Shown piece after piece: positions 56,745-64,000 of a stretch of 64,000 bases of DNA (within the stretch, counting starts at the first letter, position 1; each line of letters opens with the position of its first letter). The notes below the pieces were generated by a model. It was not told where the DNA came from. It ran no database searches and was given only the letters and a program-made list of their open reading frames with translations. The translations under genes and the position numbers were made by a program. Source of the stretch: Alphaproteobacteria bacterium (GTDB lineage: Bacteria > Pseudomonadota > Alphaproteobacteria > Rhizobiales > Rhizobiaceae); the NCBI GenBank assembly GCA_016861165.1, contig BOKV01000016.1, positions 1 through 64,000 of the forward strand, written 5' to 3'.

Positions 56745-58748
56745 ATGTTCCGTTCGCGAAGCGACCATCCGATCGAAATCCTCAGCCGCCGCGAGATCAG
56801 CCGCCGCGCTTTCCTCGCCGGCGCCGCCTCCGGCTCGGCGCTCATCGCGCTTCACCCCTATTCGGCCTTCGCCGCCGCCAACCAGGCGCATCTGCGCATC
56901 ATGGAGACGACCGACATCCACGTCGCCGTGCTGCCCTATGACTACTACGCCGACCGGCCCAACGACACGATGGGCCTTGCGCGCACGGCCTCGATCATCG
57001 AATCGATCCGGGCCGAGGCGACCAACGCGATGCTGGTCGACAATGGCGACTTCCTGCAGGGCAACCCGATGGGCGACTGGATCGCCTACGAACGCGGCAT
57101 GAAAGAAGGCGACGTCCACCCCGTCGTCAAGGCGATGAACGTGCTGGGCTACGACTGCTCGACGCTCGGCAACCACGAGTTCAACTACGGCCTCGACTTC
57201 ATGTTCAAGGTGCTGGCCGGCGCCAGCTTCCCCTTCGTCTGCGCCAACCTGACCAAGGGCCAGCTGGCGGCCAGCGCCCGCGACGACGACCTCTACATGG
57301 CGCCCTATGTCATCGTCCCGAAGACCGTGAAGGACGGCAGCGGCGGCGAGCATCAGGTCAATGTCGGCCTCATCGGCTTCGTGCCGCCGCAGATCATGGT
57401 GTGGGATTCGCGCCACCTGACCGGCAACGCCAACACCCGCGACATCGTCGAGGCGGCCGCCGCCTGGGTGCCGCAGATGAAGGAAGAGGGCGCCGACATC
57501 GTCATCGCGCTGTCGCATTCGGGCATCGATCCCAACCGGACCGAGCGGATGGAGAACGCCTCGCTCTTCCTGGCCGGCGTCGACGGCATCGACGCGGTGT
57601 TCACCGGCCACCAGCACCTGGTCTTCCCCGGCAAGAGCTATGACGGCATGGACGGCGTCGACGCCGGCCAGGGCACCCTCATGGGCAAGCCGGCCGTGAT
57701 GGGCGGCTTCTGGGGCTCGCATCTCGGCCTCATCGACCTGCTGATCGAAAAGGACGGCAATGCCTGGAAGGTGGTCTCGGCGACGACCGAGGCCCGCCCG
57801 ATCTACGAGCGCGTCGACGGCAAGAACCAGCCGCTGGTCGAGAGCGTGGCCGCGGTCGAGGAATCGGTGAAGGAAGAACACGAGGCGACGCTCGCCTATG
57901 TGCGGGCGCCGGTCGGCGAGACCTCCGCGCCGCTCTATTCCTATTTCGCGCTCGTCGCCGACGATCCTTCGGTGCAGATCGTCAGCCAGGCGCAGACCTG
58001 GTACGTCAAGGACCTGCTCAAGGACGGCGAGTACAAGGACCTGCCAGTGCTGTCGGCGGCCGCCCCCTTCAAGGCGGGCGGGCGCGGCGGCCCGGAATAC
58101 TATACCGACGTGCCGGCCGGCACGATCGCGATCAAGAACGTCGCCGACCTCTATCTCTACCCCAACACGGTGCGCGCGGTGGCGATCACCGGCGCCGACG
58201 TCAAGGAGTGGCTGGAAATGTCGGCCGGCATCTTCAACACGATCGAGCCCGGCAAGCCCGACCAGCCGCTGATCAACGCCGACTTCCCGTCCTACAATTT
58301 CGATGTGATCGACGGCGTCACCTACCGCATCGACCTGTCGAAGCCGGCCAGGTATGACCCCAAGGGCAACCTCATCAACGCCGATTCCAGCCGCATCGTC
58401 GAACTGATGTTCGATGGCAAGCCAATCGACCCGGCGCAGAAATTTGTCGTCGCCACCAACAACTATCGCGCCGGCGGCGGCGGCAACTTCCCCGGCATCA
58501 ACGATTCGAAGGTGATTCTGGTGGCGCCCGACACCAATCGCGACGTGATCGTGCGCTACATCATCGAACAGGGCACCATCAACCCGTCAGCCGATGCCAA
58601 CTGGAGCTTCGCCGCGCTGCCGGGCACCAGCGTGACCTTCGACACGGGTCCGAAGGGCCGCCAGTTCATGGCAGACGTGAAGGGCGTCAAGATCGAGGAT
58701 GCCGGCGAGGGAAGCGACGGCTTCGCACGCTTCCGCATCACGCTCTGA
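56745..58748 (+). CDS. cpdB: Bifunctional 2',3'-cyclic-nucleotide phosphodiesterase/3'-nucleotidase
   Basis: A 667-residue periplasmic phosphoesterase. A Tat signal (ISRRAFLAGAASGSALIAL) precedes the metallophosphatase domain with METTDIHVAV, VDNGDFLQGNP, LGNHEFNYGLDF, ALSHSG and GHQHLVFPG, the dimetal ligands. A 5'-nucleotidase C-terminal domain (about residues 400-600) holds NNYRAGGGGNFPG. It scavenges phosphate from cyclic nucleotides. Start ATG 56745 has AGGAGG ahead. Confidence 0.94.
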   Translation: MFRSRSDHPIEILSRREISRRAFLAGAASGSALIALHPYSAFAAANQAHLRIMETTDIHVAVLPYDYYADRPNDTMGLARTASIIESIRAEATNAMLVDNGDFLQGNPMGDWIAYERGMKEGDVHPVVKAMNVLGYDCSTLGNHEFNYGLDFMFKVLAGASFPFVCANLTKGQLAASARDDDLYMAPYVIVPKTVKDGSGGEHQVNVGLIGFVPPQIMVWDSRHLTGNANTRDIVEAAAAWVPQMKEEGADIVIALSHSGIDPNRTERMENASLFLAGVDGIDAVFTGHQHLVFPGKSYDGMDGVDAGQGTLMGKPAVMGGFWGSHLGLIDLLIEKDGNAWKVVSATTEARPIYERVDGKNQPLVESVAAVEESVKEEHEATLAYVRAPVGETSAPLYSYFALVADDPSVQIVSQAQTWYVKDLLKDGEYKDLPVLSAAAPFKAGGRGGPEYYTDVPAGTIAIKNVADLYLYPNTVRAVAITGADVKEWLEMSAGIFNTIEPGKPDQPLINADFPSYNFDVIDGVTYRIDLSKPARYDPKGNLINADSSRIVELMFDGKPIDPAQKFVVATNNYRAGGGGNFPGINDSKVILVAPDTNRDVIVRYIIEQGTINPSADANWSFAALPGTSVTFDTGPKGRQFMADVKGVKIEDAGEGSDGFARFRITL

Positions 58749-58768
58749 CCGGCCTCGGGCTGACTGCG

Positions 58769-58793
58769 GGGGCGGTCCCGGCCGCCCCTTTTC
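58769..58793 (+). terminator. Rho-independent terminator of cpdB
   Basis: GGGGCGG (58769-58775), a 6-base loop, and CCGCCCC (58782-58788), followed by TTTT. It lies 20 bases after the cpdB stop. Confidence 0.85.
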
Positions 58794-58952
58794 TCGTTAG
58801 TCATGTGCCGGATGGTGACATCCGTCACGCCGCGACGGCGCTTTTGCCGCGCGGCTGTGCCCTGCGGCACGCACGCCGCCGGTTCAGGTCGCCATGTGGG
58901 GTTCAGGCAGGGCAGTCGTGCCCCGCTGAGCCAACATGGAAGGAACTGAACG

Positions 58953-59231
58953 ATGAGCATGATCCGAAAGTGTACCCTGGCGGCGGTTGCCGTCGCCGTC
59001 ATCGCCGGCAGCGGCCTGTCGACCATCTCGACTGCCTCGGCCATGACCGGCCTCCGCGTTGCCCCGGTCGAGTCGACCGCCGTCGCCGCGACGGAAGTCG
59101 GCTTCAAGAAGCACCGCAAGCACTTCCGCAAGCACTACTACGGCTACTATCCGCACTGCTTCTGGAAGAAGAAGAAGTTCTGGGACCCGTACTACGGCTA
59201 CTACTGGAAGAAGATCCACGTCTGCTACTGA
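58953..59231 (+). CDS. Small exported Lys/His/Tyr-rich protein
   Basis: A 92-residue protein. Residues 1-30 form a Sec signal (LAAVAVAVIAGSGLSTISTASA). After a spacer (about 31-50) the C-terminal 43 residues are strikingly basic and aromatic: FKKHRKHFRKHYYGYYPHC, then FWKKKKFWDPYYGYYW and KKIHVCY. Two cysteines could form a disulfide, and His residues could bind metal or haem. I recognise no family. GGAAGG precedes the ATG, and a strong terminator follows, so it is a stand-alone transcript. Confidence 0.8.
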   Translation: MSMIRKCTLAAVAVAVIAGSGLSTISTASAMTGLRVAPVESTAVAATEVGFKKHRKHFRKHYYGYYPHCFWKKKKFWDPYYGYYWKKIHVCY

Positions 59232-59255
59232 TCGCGGACCCGATCTGGTTCCGAA

Positions 59256-59292
59256 GGGCTCCGGCCATGGCCGGAGCCCTTGGTCTTTTTCG
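59256..59292 (+). terminator. Rho-independent terminator of the small exported gene
   Basis: A perfect stem, GGGCTCCGGC pairing with GCCGGAGCCC (59256-59279) around CATG, then TTGGTCTTTTT. It lies 25 bases after the gene and may also end the convergent pdxH transcript. Confidence 0.9.
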
Positions 59293-59295
59293 GCT

Positions 59296-59919
59296 TCACG
59301 GATAGAGCCGGGTCTCGGTCCACGCGCCATCCAGCGTCCGGCGATCGAAGCGGTGGCGGTCGTGCAGGCGGAACTGGCCGTCGCTCCAGAATTCGATCGA
59401 CAGCGGCAGAATGCGCAGGCCCGACCAGTAGGGCGGGCGCGGAATGTCGCCGATGCCGAATTTCGCGGCGAAGATGGCCACCTCCTTCTCCAGCGCAAAG
59501 CGGCTCTCGAGCGGGCGCGACTGCTTCGACGCCCAGGCGCCGATACGGCTGCCGCGCGGGCGCGAGGGGAAATAGGCGTCGGCCTCGGCATCGCTGACCG
59601 TCTCCACCAGCCCGCGGAAGCGCACCGATTTGCGCAGCGATTTCCAGTGGAAGCAGGCGGCCGCCTTGCGGCCAGCGAGAATCTCCTCGCCCTTCTGACT
59701 CTCGAAATTGGTGAAGAAGACGATGCCGCGGTCGTCGAAGCGCCGCATCAGCACCATGCGGACGTTGGGCAGGCCGGAAGCATCGACGGTGGCGAGCGCC
59801 ATTGCCGTCGGATCGTTCGGCTCGGCCTCCTCGGCCATGCGCAGCCAGTCGGCGAAGAGCCGCATCGGCCGGCCTCCGGCCCGGTCACCCTTTGTTAACG
59901 CTGGGCTGGGATGATTCAC
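59296..59919 (-). CDS. pdxH: Pyridoxamine 5'-phosphate oxidase
   Basis: An FMN flavoprotein oxidising pyridoxamine- and pyridoxine-5'-phosphate to PLP. The 207 residues contain [82 protein letters not shown] and the C-terminal [13 protein letters not shown] 59919 gives the usual length; ATG 59865 is an alternative. It is divergent from a surface-antigen-like lipoprotein gene. Confidence 0.95.
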   Translation of the reverse strand: MNHPSPALTKGDRAGGRPMRLFADWLRMAEEAEPNDPTAMALATVDASGLPNVRMVLMRRFDDRGIVFFTNFESQKGEEILAGRKAAACFHWKSLRKSVRFRGLVETVSDAEADAYFPSRPRGSRIGAWASKQSRPLESRFALEKEVAIFAAKFGIGDIPRPPYWSGLRILPLSIEFWSDGQFRLHDRHRFDRRTLDGAWTETRLYP

Positions 59920-59955
59920 GGTCGTGCCCGTCCCCGGTTTCGATCCAGGCTCAAC

Positions 59956-60465
59956 ATGCGCATCTCCATCACTCCAGACCGTTCGCGGCGCACACTGTCG
60001 AAGCCCGGGCGCGCACCGGACTGGCCGGCGCGCCCCAACACTAGCGCGGCCCGGTCCATTATCAAGCTTGCCTGCGCCGCGGCAACCGCGCTCAGCCTCG
60101 GCGCCTGTTCGCTCAACGCGCGCACGGCGGCCCTCGACAGCGAGCCCGAACTGATCACCGCATCGGTGGCCCGGCAGGTCAAGGCCGAGGGGATCGACAG
60201 CACCGATGCTGAAACCATCAAGCAGGCGGTCGTCAGCGCCGACAGCGGGCCGAGCGCCCTCTCCCTCGCCTGGTCGAACCCGGACACCGGCAACCGCGGC
60301 ACCATCATGGCCATCGAGCGCTTCGTCGGCAACGAGGGCCAGAACTGCCGGAAGTTCCAGACCACCGTCGACAGCTTCATGGGCATCTCGATCTACAAGG
60401 GCGAGACCTGCGAACTGCGGGCCGGCCTGTGGGTGCTGTCCGGCCTGCTGCGCGAGAAGGAATAG
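59956..60465 (+). CDS. RT0821/Lpp0805-type surface lipoprotein
   Basis: A 169-residue protein. After a basic N-terminal stretch (about 35 residues, longer than usual) a signal segment ([15 protein letters not shown]) ends in a lipobox Cys at about residue 52. The mature part ends with [44 protein letters not shown], like the 17-kDa surface antigen group of alphaproteobacteria. Its role is unknown. ATG 59956 is not certain. Confidence 0.75.
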   Translation: MRISITPDRSRRTLSKPGRAPDWPARPNTSAARSIIKLACAAATALSLGACSLNARTAALDSEPELITASVARQVKAEGIDSTDAETIKQAVVSADSGPSALSLAWSNPDTGNRGTIMAIERFVGNEGQNCRKFQTTVDSFMGISIYKGETCELRAGLWVLSGLLREKE

Positions 60466-60469
60466 CCGG

Positions 60470-60682
60470 TCACAGCGGCCTCTGCCCGGCAAACAGCGCC
60501 GTCAGCGCCGATTGCGCGCCGCCGTGCAGTTCCTCGACAAGCGCCTGCTCGCCGATGCCGGGCTGGACGGCCTGATTGACGGGAGCCCATTCCCGCCGGG
60601 GTTCGCCGGTGCCTTCGGCACCGTCGGGAAGGCGTGGAGCGATCCGGAACCGGTGGAATCGGCACCCAACGATTCCCATATG
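60470..60682 (-). CDS. Possible small protein, 70 residues
   Basis: Weak. The frame ends [18 protein letters not shown] then [15 protein letters not shown] and shows strong third-position G+C towards the 3' end, as a real gene would. There is no recognised family, and the start is arbitrary (ATG 60682). It fills most of the gap before the dnaJ-like gene. Confidence 0.3.
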   Translation of the reverse strand, partial: HMGIVGCRFHRFRIAPRLPDGAEGTGEPRREWAPVNQAVQPGIGEQALVEELHGGAQSALTALFAGQRPL

Positions 60683-60832
60683 ATGGATAACGAAATCCGG
60701 GCGGTCTGCCGGCGGCCGATCGCCGCCGGCAATGGCGGAACGGCCCGGAATCCGGTATGCCAACCGTGAATTGTCGCGGTCCGTCGGCGCCCGAGGCGTC
60801 GGCGGTCGGGCCGCGCCTTGATGGGGACGCCC

Positions 60833-61783
60833 ATGCGTGATCCTTATACCGTGCTCGGTGTGTCGCGGACGGCAAGCGAGAAGGAAATCAAGGCCGCCTT
60901 CAGAAAGCTGGCCAAACGCTACCATCCCGACCAGAACAAGTCCGAAAAGAACGCCAGGGAAAAATTCAACGAGATCAACCAAGCCTATGAGATACTCGGC
61001 GACCGGGACAAGCGCCGCAAGTTCGATGCCGGCGAGATCGACGCCGAGGGCAAGCCGCGCTTTGCCGGCTTCGAGGGTTTCGCCGGTGCGGACCCGTTCG
61101 GCGGCTTCGAGTTCCGCGGCGCCGGGCGCGGGCGCCCCGGTGGCGCTCCCTTCGGTGATGCCGGCTTTGCCGGCGCCGAGGACATACTGAGCGAGCTGTT
61201 CGGCTCGTCTCTCGGCCGCGGCGCGCGGCCGGGCGGGTTCCGGGCCGACACGTTGCGGACCGGACCGGGCGCAACCGGACCGGGCGGCCCGCTCGACGTG
61301 AGCGTGACGGCGCAGGTGAGCGTCGAGGACCTGGCGCGCGGCAAGGCCAGTGTCCGCCTGCCCGACGGCCGCCAGCTCTCCTTCTCGTTGCCGCCCGAGG
61401 CCAGGGACGGCCAGATCGTGCGCCTGGCCGGCCAGGGCGGCCGCCAGCCCGGACGCCGGGCAGGCGACGCGCTCATCACGCTGGCGCTGGTGCCGAACCC
61501 GCGTTTCGAGGCTATCGGCGCCGACCTGCGGACCACGGCCGAACTGCCGCTGGCGACCGCCGTCCACGGTGGCAGGCTGCCGGTCGACACCCTCGACGGC
61601 CGCATCGCGCTGACCGTCCCGCCGTGGACGAGTTCGGGCAAGGTGTTCCGGCTGAAGGGCAAGGGCCTGCCCAGGAAGGGCGGCGGCCATGGCGACCTGC
61701 TGGTCAATGTGGCGATCAGACTGCCCGACGAGCGCCGCGGTGAGATCGAGGCGATGATGCGCCGGTTGGCCGGCGAAAAATAG
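60833..61783 (+). CDS. DnaJ-class chaperone (CbpA-like)
   Basis: A 316-residue co-chaperone. The J domain starts [35 protein letters not shown], with HPD present. A Gly/Phe-rich linker (about 75-150) follows, and the C-terminal substrate-binding domains (about 155-310). It lacks the zinc fingers of DnaJ itself, so it is CbpA type. The dnaJ-fabI-phosphatase-aroC order is typical of Hyphomicrobiales. Confidence 0.93.
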   Translation: MRDPYTVLGVSRTASEKEIKAAFRKLAKRYHPDQNKSEKNAREKFNEINQAYEILGDRDKRRKFDAGEIDAEGKPRFAGFEGFAGADPFGGFEFRGAGRGRPGGAPFGDAGFAGAEDILSELFGSSLGRGARPGGFRADTLRTGPGATGPGGPLDVSVTAQVSVEDLARGKASVRLPDGRQLSFSLPPEARDGQIVRLAGQGGRQPGRRAGDALITLALVPNPRFEAIGADLRTTAELPLATAVHGGRLPVDTLDGRIALTVPPWTSSGKVFRLKGKGLPRKGGGHGDLLVNVAIRLPDERRGEIEAMMRRLAGEK

Positions 61784-61829
61784 CGCTCGGCCGCTCCCCG
61801 CCGGCCGATTACGACTACCGATCCGCGCT

Positions 61830-61895
61830 GGCTGTGCCCTGGCCGTGCCTAGGCCGTGCCCAGGCCGCGCCCAGGCCGTGCCCAGGCTGTGCCTT
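61830..61895. repeat. Six 11-base tandem repeats upstream of fabI
   Basis: Six consecutive units of consensus GGCCGTGCCCA run in register (starts 61830, 61841, 61852, 61863, 61874, 61885); most units differ from the consensus at one or two positions. The period of 11 is close to one DNA helical turn. The array ends 79 bases before the fabI ATG. Confidence 0.85.
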
Positions 61896-61974
61896 GTCCG
61901 CCTTCAGCTTGCGGGTTTAGACCCGTTGTGCCATATGCGGCGCGACGGGTGGCACCTCGGCGGAGCAATCTGGA

Positions 61975-62796
61975 ATGGCGTTGGGCAGTGGGCTGTTGGC
62001 CGGCAGGAAGGGCCTGATCATGGGCGTGGCCAACAAGCGCTCGATCGCCTGGGGCATCGCCCAGGCCTGCGCCGGCGCCGGCGCCACGCTGGCGCTGACC
62101 TATCAGGGCGACGCGCTGAAGAAGCGTGTCGAGCCGCTCGCCGAGGAACTGGGAGCCAGCGTCGCCGGCCATTGCGACGTTACCGAACCGGCCACGGTCG
62201 ACGCGGTGTTCGACCGTCTCGCCGGCCAGTGGGAAACGCTCGACTTCGTGGTCCATGCCATCGCCTTCTCCGACAAGGACGAACTGACCGGCCGCTTCGT
62301 CGACACCAGCGTGGACAACTTCCGCCGGACGATGGAAATCTCGGCCTATTCGCTGGTGGCGGTAACGCAGCGGGCCGAACGGCTGATGCACCATGGCGGG
62401 TCGATCCTGACGCTGACCTACTACGGCGCCGAAAAGGTGATGCCCCACTACAACGTCATGGGCGTGGCCAAGGCGGCGCTGGAGGCCTGCGTGCGCTATC
62501 TCGCCGTCGACCTCGGGCCCAAGGGCATCCGTGTCAACGCCATCTCGGCCGGGCCGATCAAGACGCTGGCCGCCTCCGGCATCGGTGATTTTCGCTATAT
62601 TCTCAAATGGAACGAGTACAATTCGCCGCTCAGGCGCACCACCACCATCGAGGAAGTCGGCGATGCGGCGCTCTACCTGCTGTCGGACATGGGCCGCGGC
62701 GTGACCGCCGAGGTGCACCACGTCGATTCGGGCTATCACGCGGTCGGCATGAAGGCGGTCGACGCGCCCGACATCTCCGTCGTCAAGGACGAGTGA
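61975..62796 (+). CDS. fabI: Enoyl-[acyl-carrier-protein] reductase (NADH)
   Basis: Reduces the trans-2 double bond at the end of each fatty-acid elongation cycle. The 273 residues carry the FabI-type nucleotide motif GVANKRSIAWGIAQ, Tyr149 in TLTYYGAEKV, and the catalytic pair Tyr159 and Lys166 in HYNVMGVAKAALEA. It would be the target of triclosan-type inhibitors. It lies after the 11-base repeat array. Confidence 0.95.
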   Translation: MALGSGLLAGRKGLIMGVANKRSIAWGIAQACAGAGATLALTYQGDALKKRVEPLAEELGASVAGHCDVTEPATVDAVFDRLAGQWETLDFVVHAIAFSDKDELTGRFVDTSVDNFRRTMEISAYSLVAVTQRAERLMHHGGSILTLTYYGAEKVMPHYNVMGVAKAALEACVRYLAVDLGPKGIRVNAISAGPIKTLAASGIGDFRYILKWNEYNSPLRRTTTIEEVGDAALYLLSDMGRGVTAEVHHVDSGYHAVGMKAVDAPDISVVKDE

Positions 62797-62840
62797 GCGC
62801 GCGCGCACGCCCTCGCCTGCTCCCGTCGCGGTGACCGGCC

Positions 62841-63425
62841 ATGGGCGGCGCGACCATCTATTTCATCCGCCACGGCCAGACCGCCTGGAACGCCGAGCTG
62901 CGCTTCCAGGGCCAGCGCGACGTGCCGCTCAACGACATCGGCCTGGCGCAGGCACGCGACAATGGCCGCCGGCTGGCGCGGCTCCTCAGTGACGTTGCAC
63001 GCGTCGACTTCGTCGCCAGCCCGCTCGGACGGGCACGCGCGACCATGGAGATCATGCGCCAGGCGATGGGCCTCGACCCGGCTGGCTACCGCATCGACGA
63101 GCGGCTGGTCGAGGCGAGCTACGGCACGCTCGAGGGCACCACGCTCGCCGAGTTCAAGGCGCGTTTTCCCGAGGTCCACCGGCACCGCAAGCGCGAACGC
63201 TGGCATTTCCGTCCGCCTGGGGGCGAGAGCCATGCCATGGTGCTGGAGCGCGTCCTGCCCTGGCTCCATGCGCTGGAGCGCGACACCGTGGTCAGTGCCC
63301 ACGGCGTCGTCGGCCGGGTGCTGCGCCACCACCTGCTCGGCATCGAGCCGAACGCGGCCGCCGCCTATGCGTTTCCGCAGGACCGCATCTGCGTGTGGCG
63401 CGACGGCGTCGAGACGCTGGTCTGA
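62841..63425 (+). CDS. Histidine phosphatase (phosphoglycerate mutase-like)
   Basis: A 194-residue branch-1 histidine phosphatase. The phospho-accepting His is in YFIRHGQTAWN, and the second His in VVSAHGVVGRVL. Arg residues for phosphate binding are in SPLGRARATM. Without more evidence this is a phosphatase of unknown substrate; the short length excludes classic GpmA. It follows fabI by 44 bases. Confidence 0.9.
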   Translation: MGGATIYFIRHGQTAWNAELRFQGQRDVPLNDIGLAQARDNGRRLARLLSDVARVDFVASPLGRARATMEIMRQAMGLDPAGYRIDERLVEASYGTLEGTTLAEFKARFPEVHRHRKRERWHFRPPGGESHAMVLERVLPWLHALERDTVVSAHGVVGRVLRHHLLGIEPNAAAAYAFPQDRICVWRDGVETLV

Positions 63426-63515
63426 AGGCGGCCACCGGAAGCGGGTTGGCCGCGGGCAAATCGATTGACCGGCCATGCCAGCCTGCCTAAAGGTTCGACC
63501 CAAACCGGTCCATCC

Positions 63516-64000
63516 ATGTCCTTCAACACGTTCGGCCATCTCCTGCGCGTTACCACCTGGGGCGAGAGCCACGGACCGGCACTCGGCTGCGTCGTCGACG
63601 GCTGCCCGCCCGGCATCAGGCTGCGGCTCGCCGATATCCAGGCGGAGCTCGACCGGCGCCGGCCGGGCCAGTCGAGATTCACCACGCAGCGCCAGGAGGC
63701 CGACCGTGTCGAGGTGCTGTCGGGCGTCATGGCCGACGAGGCCGGCCCCGACACGCTTTTGACGACGGGCACGCCTATCGCCATGATGATCGCCAACACC
63801 GACCAGCGCTCGAAGGACTACGCGCAGATCAGGGACCAGTACCGGCCCGGCCACGCCGACATCACCTATGACATGAAATACGGCATCCGCGACTATCGCG
63901 GCGGCGGGCGGTCGTCGGCGCGCGAGACCGCCGCGCGCGTGGCCGCCGGCGCCATCGCCCGGCGCATCGTGCCGGGGCTGCTCGTGCGCGGCGCGCTGGT
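63516..64000 (+). CDS. aroC: Chorismate synthase, N-terminal part
   Basis: The first 161 codons are in the window; the gene runs off the right edge. It shows [22 protein letters not shown], the [23 protein letters not shown] core, and the FMN-site segments [30 protein letters not shown]. It converts EPSP to chorismate. Placement after the phosphatase matches Hyphomicrobiales order. Confidence 0.97.
   Translation, partial: MSFNTFGHLLRVTTWGESHGPALGCVVDGCPPGIRLRLADIQAELDRRRPGQSRFTTQRQEADRVEVLSGVMADEAGPDTLLTTGTPIAMMIANTDQRSKDYAQIRDQYRPGHADITYDMKYGIRDYRGGGRSSARETAARVAAGAIARRIVPGLLVRGAL

Noticed and set aside
63426..63515. GCGGCCA/TGGCCGC inverted repeat after the histidine phosphatase gene as a terminator
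   Set aside because: The 12-base loop is large and no T-run follows.

Overview
The window is high-GC alphaproteobacterial DNA without rRNA, tRNA or CRISPR, and it falls into two parts. Positions 1 to about 5,500-5,900 carry a truncated SDR dehydrogenase, carA with an extra N-terminal helix-turn-helix domain, a YqeY-like gene, dnaG and rpoD. This part is visibly richer in G+C, and its CarA fusion and RpoD N-terminus look like the Acetobacterales/Rhodospirillales. Everything to the right has gene orders that I know from Hyphomicrobiales (Rhizobiales): lgt-midA-pgeF followed by prs, rplY-pth-ychF, pdxH next to a dnaJ-fabI-phosphatase-aroC string, petABC, and ilvE divergent from a petP-like marR followed by a response regulator and kinase. 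The change happens in or just after the conserved 3' half of rpoD, so either this is a chimeric contig or a large piece was exchanged; I favour chimerism but cannot prove it.

Layout of the main part. 6.0-12.9 kb: a TonB-like DUF930 protein, two tandem Uma2 genes whose first 150 bases are almost identical, HlyU, GYD and YjbQ small proteins, a methyltransferase, and ACC deaminase (acdS) with its divergent Lrp-type regulator, a trait usually tied to plant association. 12.6-18 kb: cold-shock protein, metallo-hydrolase, a glycine-rich hydrophobic peptide, ilvE, and MarR/response regulator/kinase with a clear dyad operator. 18-24 kb: NSS transporter, exported caspase-like protein, ubiK, ybjN, proC, csaA and an exported PAAR protein. 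24-30.4 kb: intergenic repeats, then lgt, midA, pgeF, an M24-like protein, a lipoprotein and prs. 30.4-38 kb: LysR, DUF1127 and chrBA (chromate), then rplY, pth, and an acyl-CoA ligase/membrane-protein pair divergent from tetR with two palindromic sites. 38-49.5 kb: ychF, membrane proteins, DM13 protein, petABC, an ABC-F ATPase with a leader hairpin, and two exporters. 49.6-54.9 kb: a coupled pair of ABC exporters, trmL, and a DUF5519 gene divergent from soxR around a SoxR box. 55-64 kb: a Phd/VapC toxin-antitoxin pair with operator, cpdB, a Lys/His/Tyr-rich exported peptide, pdxH, a surface lipoprotein, dnaJ-type chaperone, an 11-bp tandem repeat, fabI, a histidine phosphatase and the start of aroC.

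Most of the window is housekeeping sequence. I did not find a convincing new multi-gene system. The observations most worth checking are the break at rpoD, the HTH-CarA fusion, the mosaic Uma2 pair, the exported caspase-like and PAAR proteins, the helically phased 11-bp repeat before fabI, and several well-defined operators.
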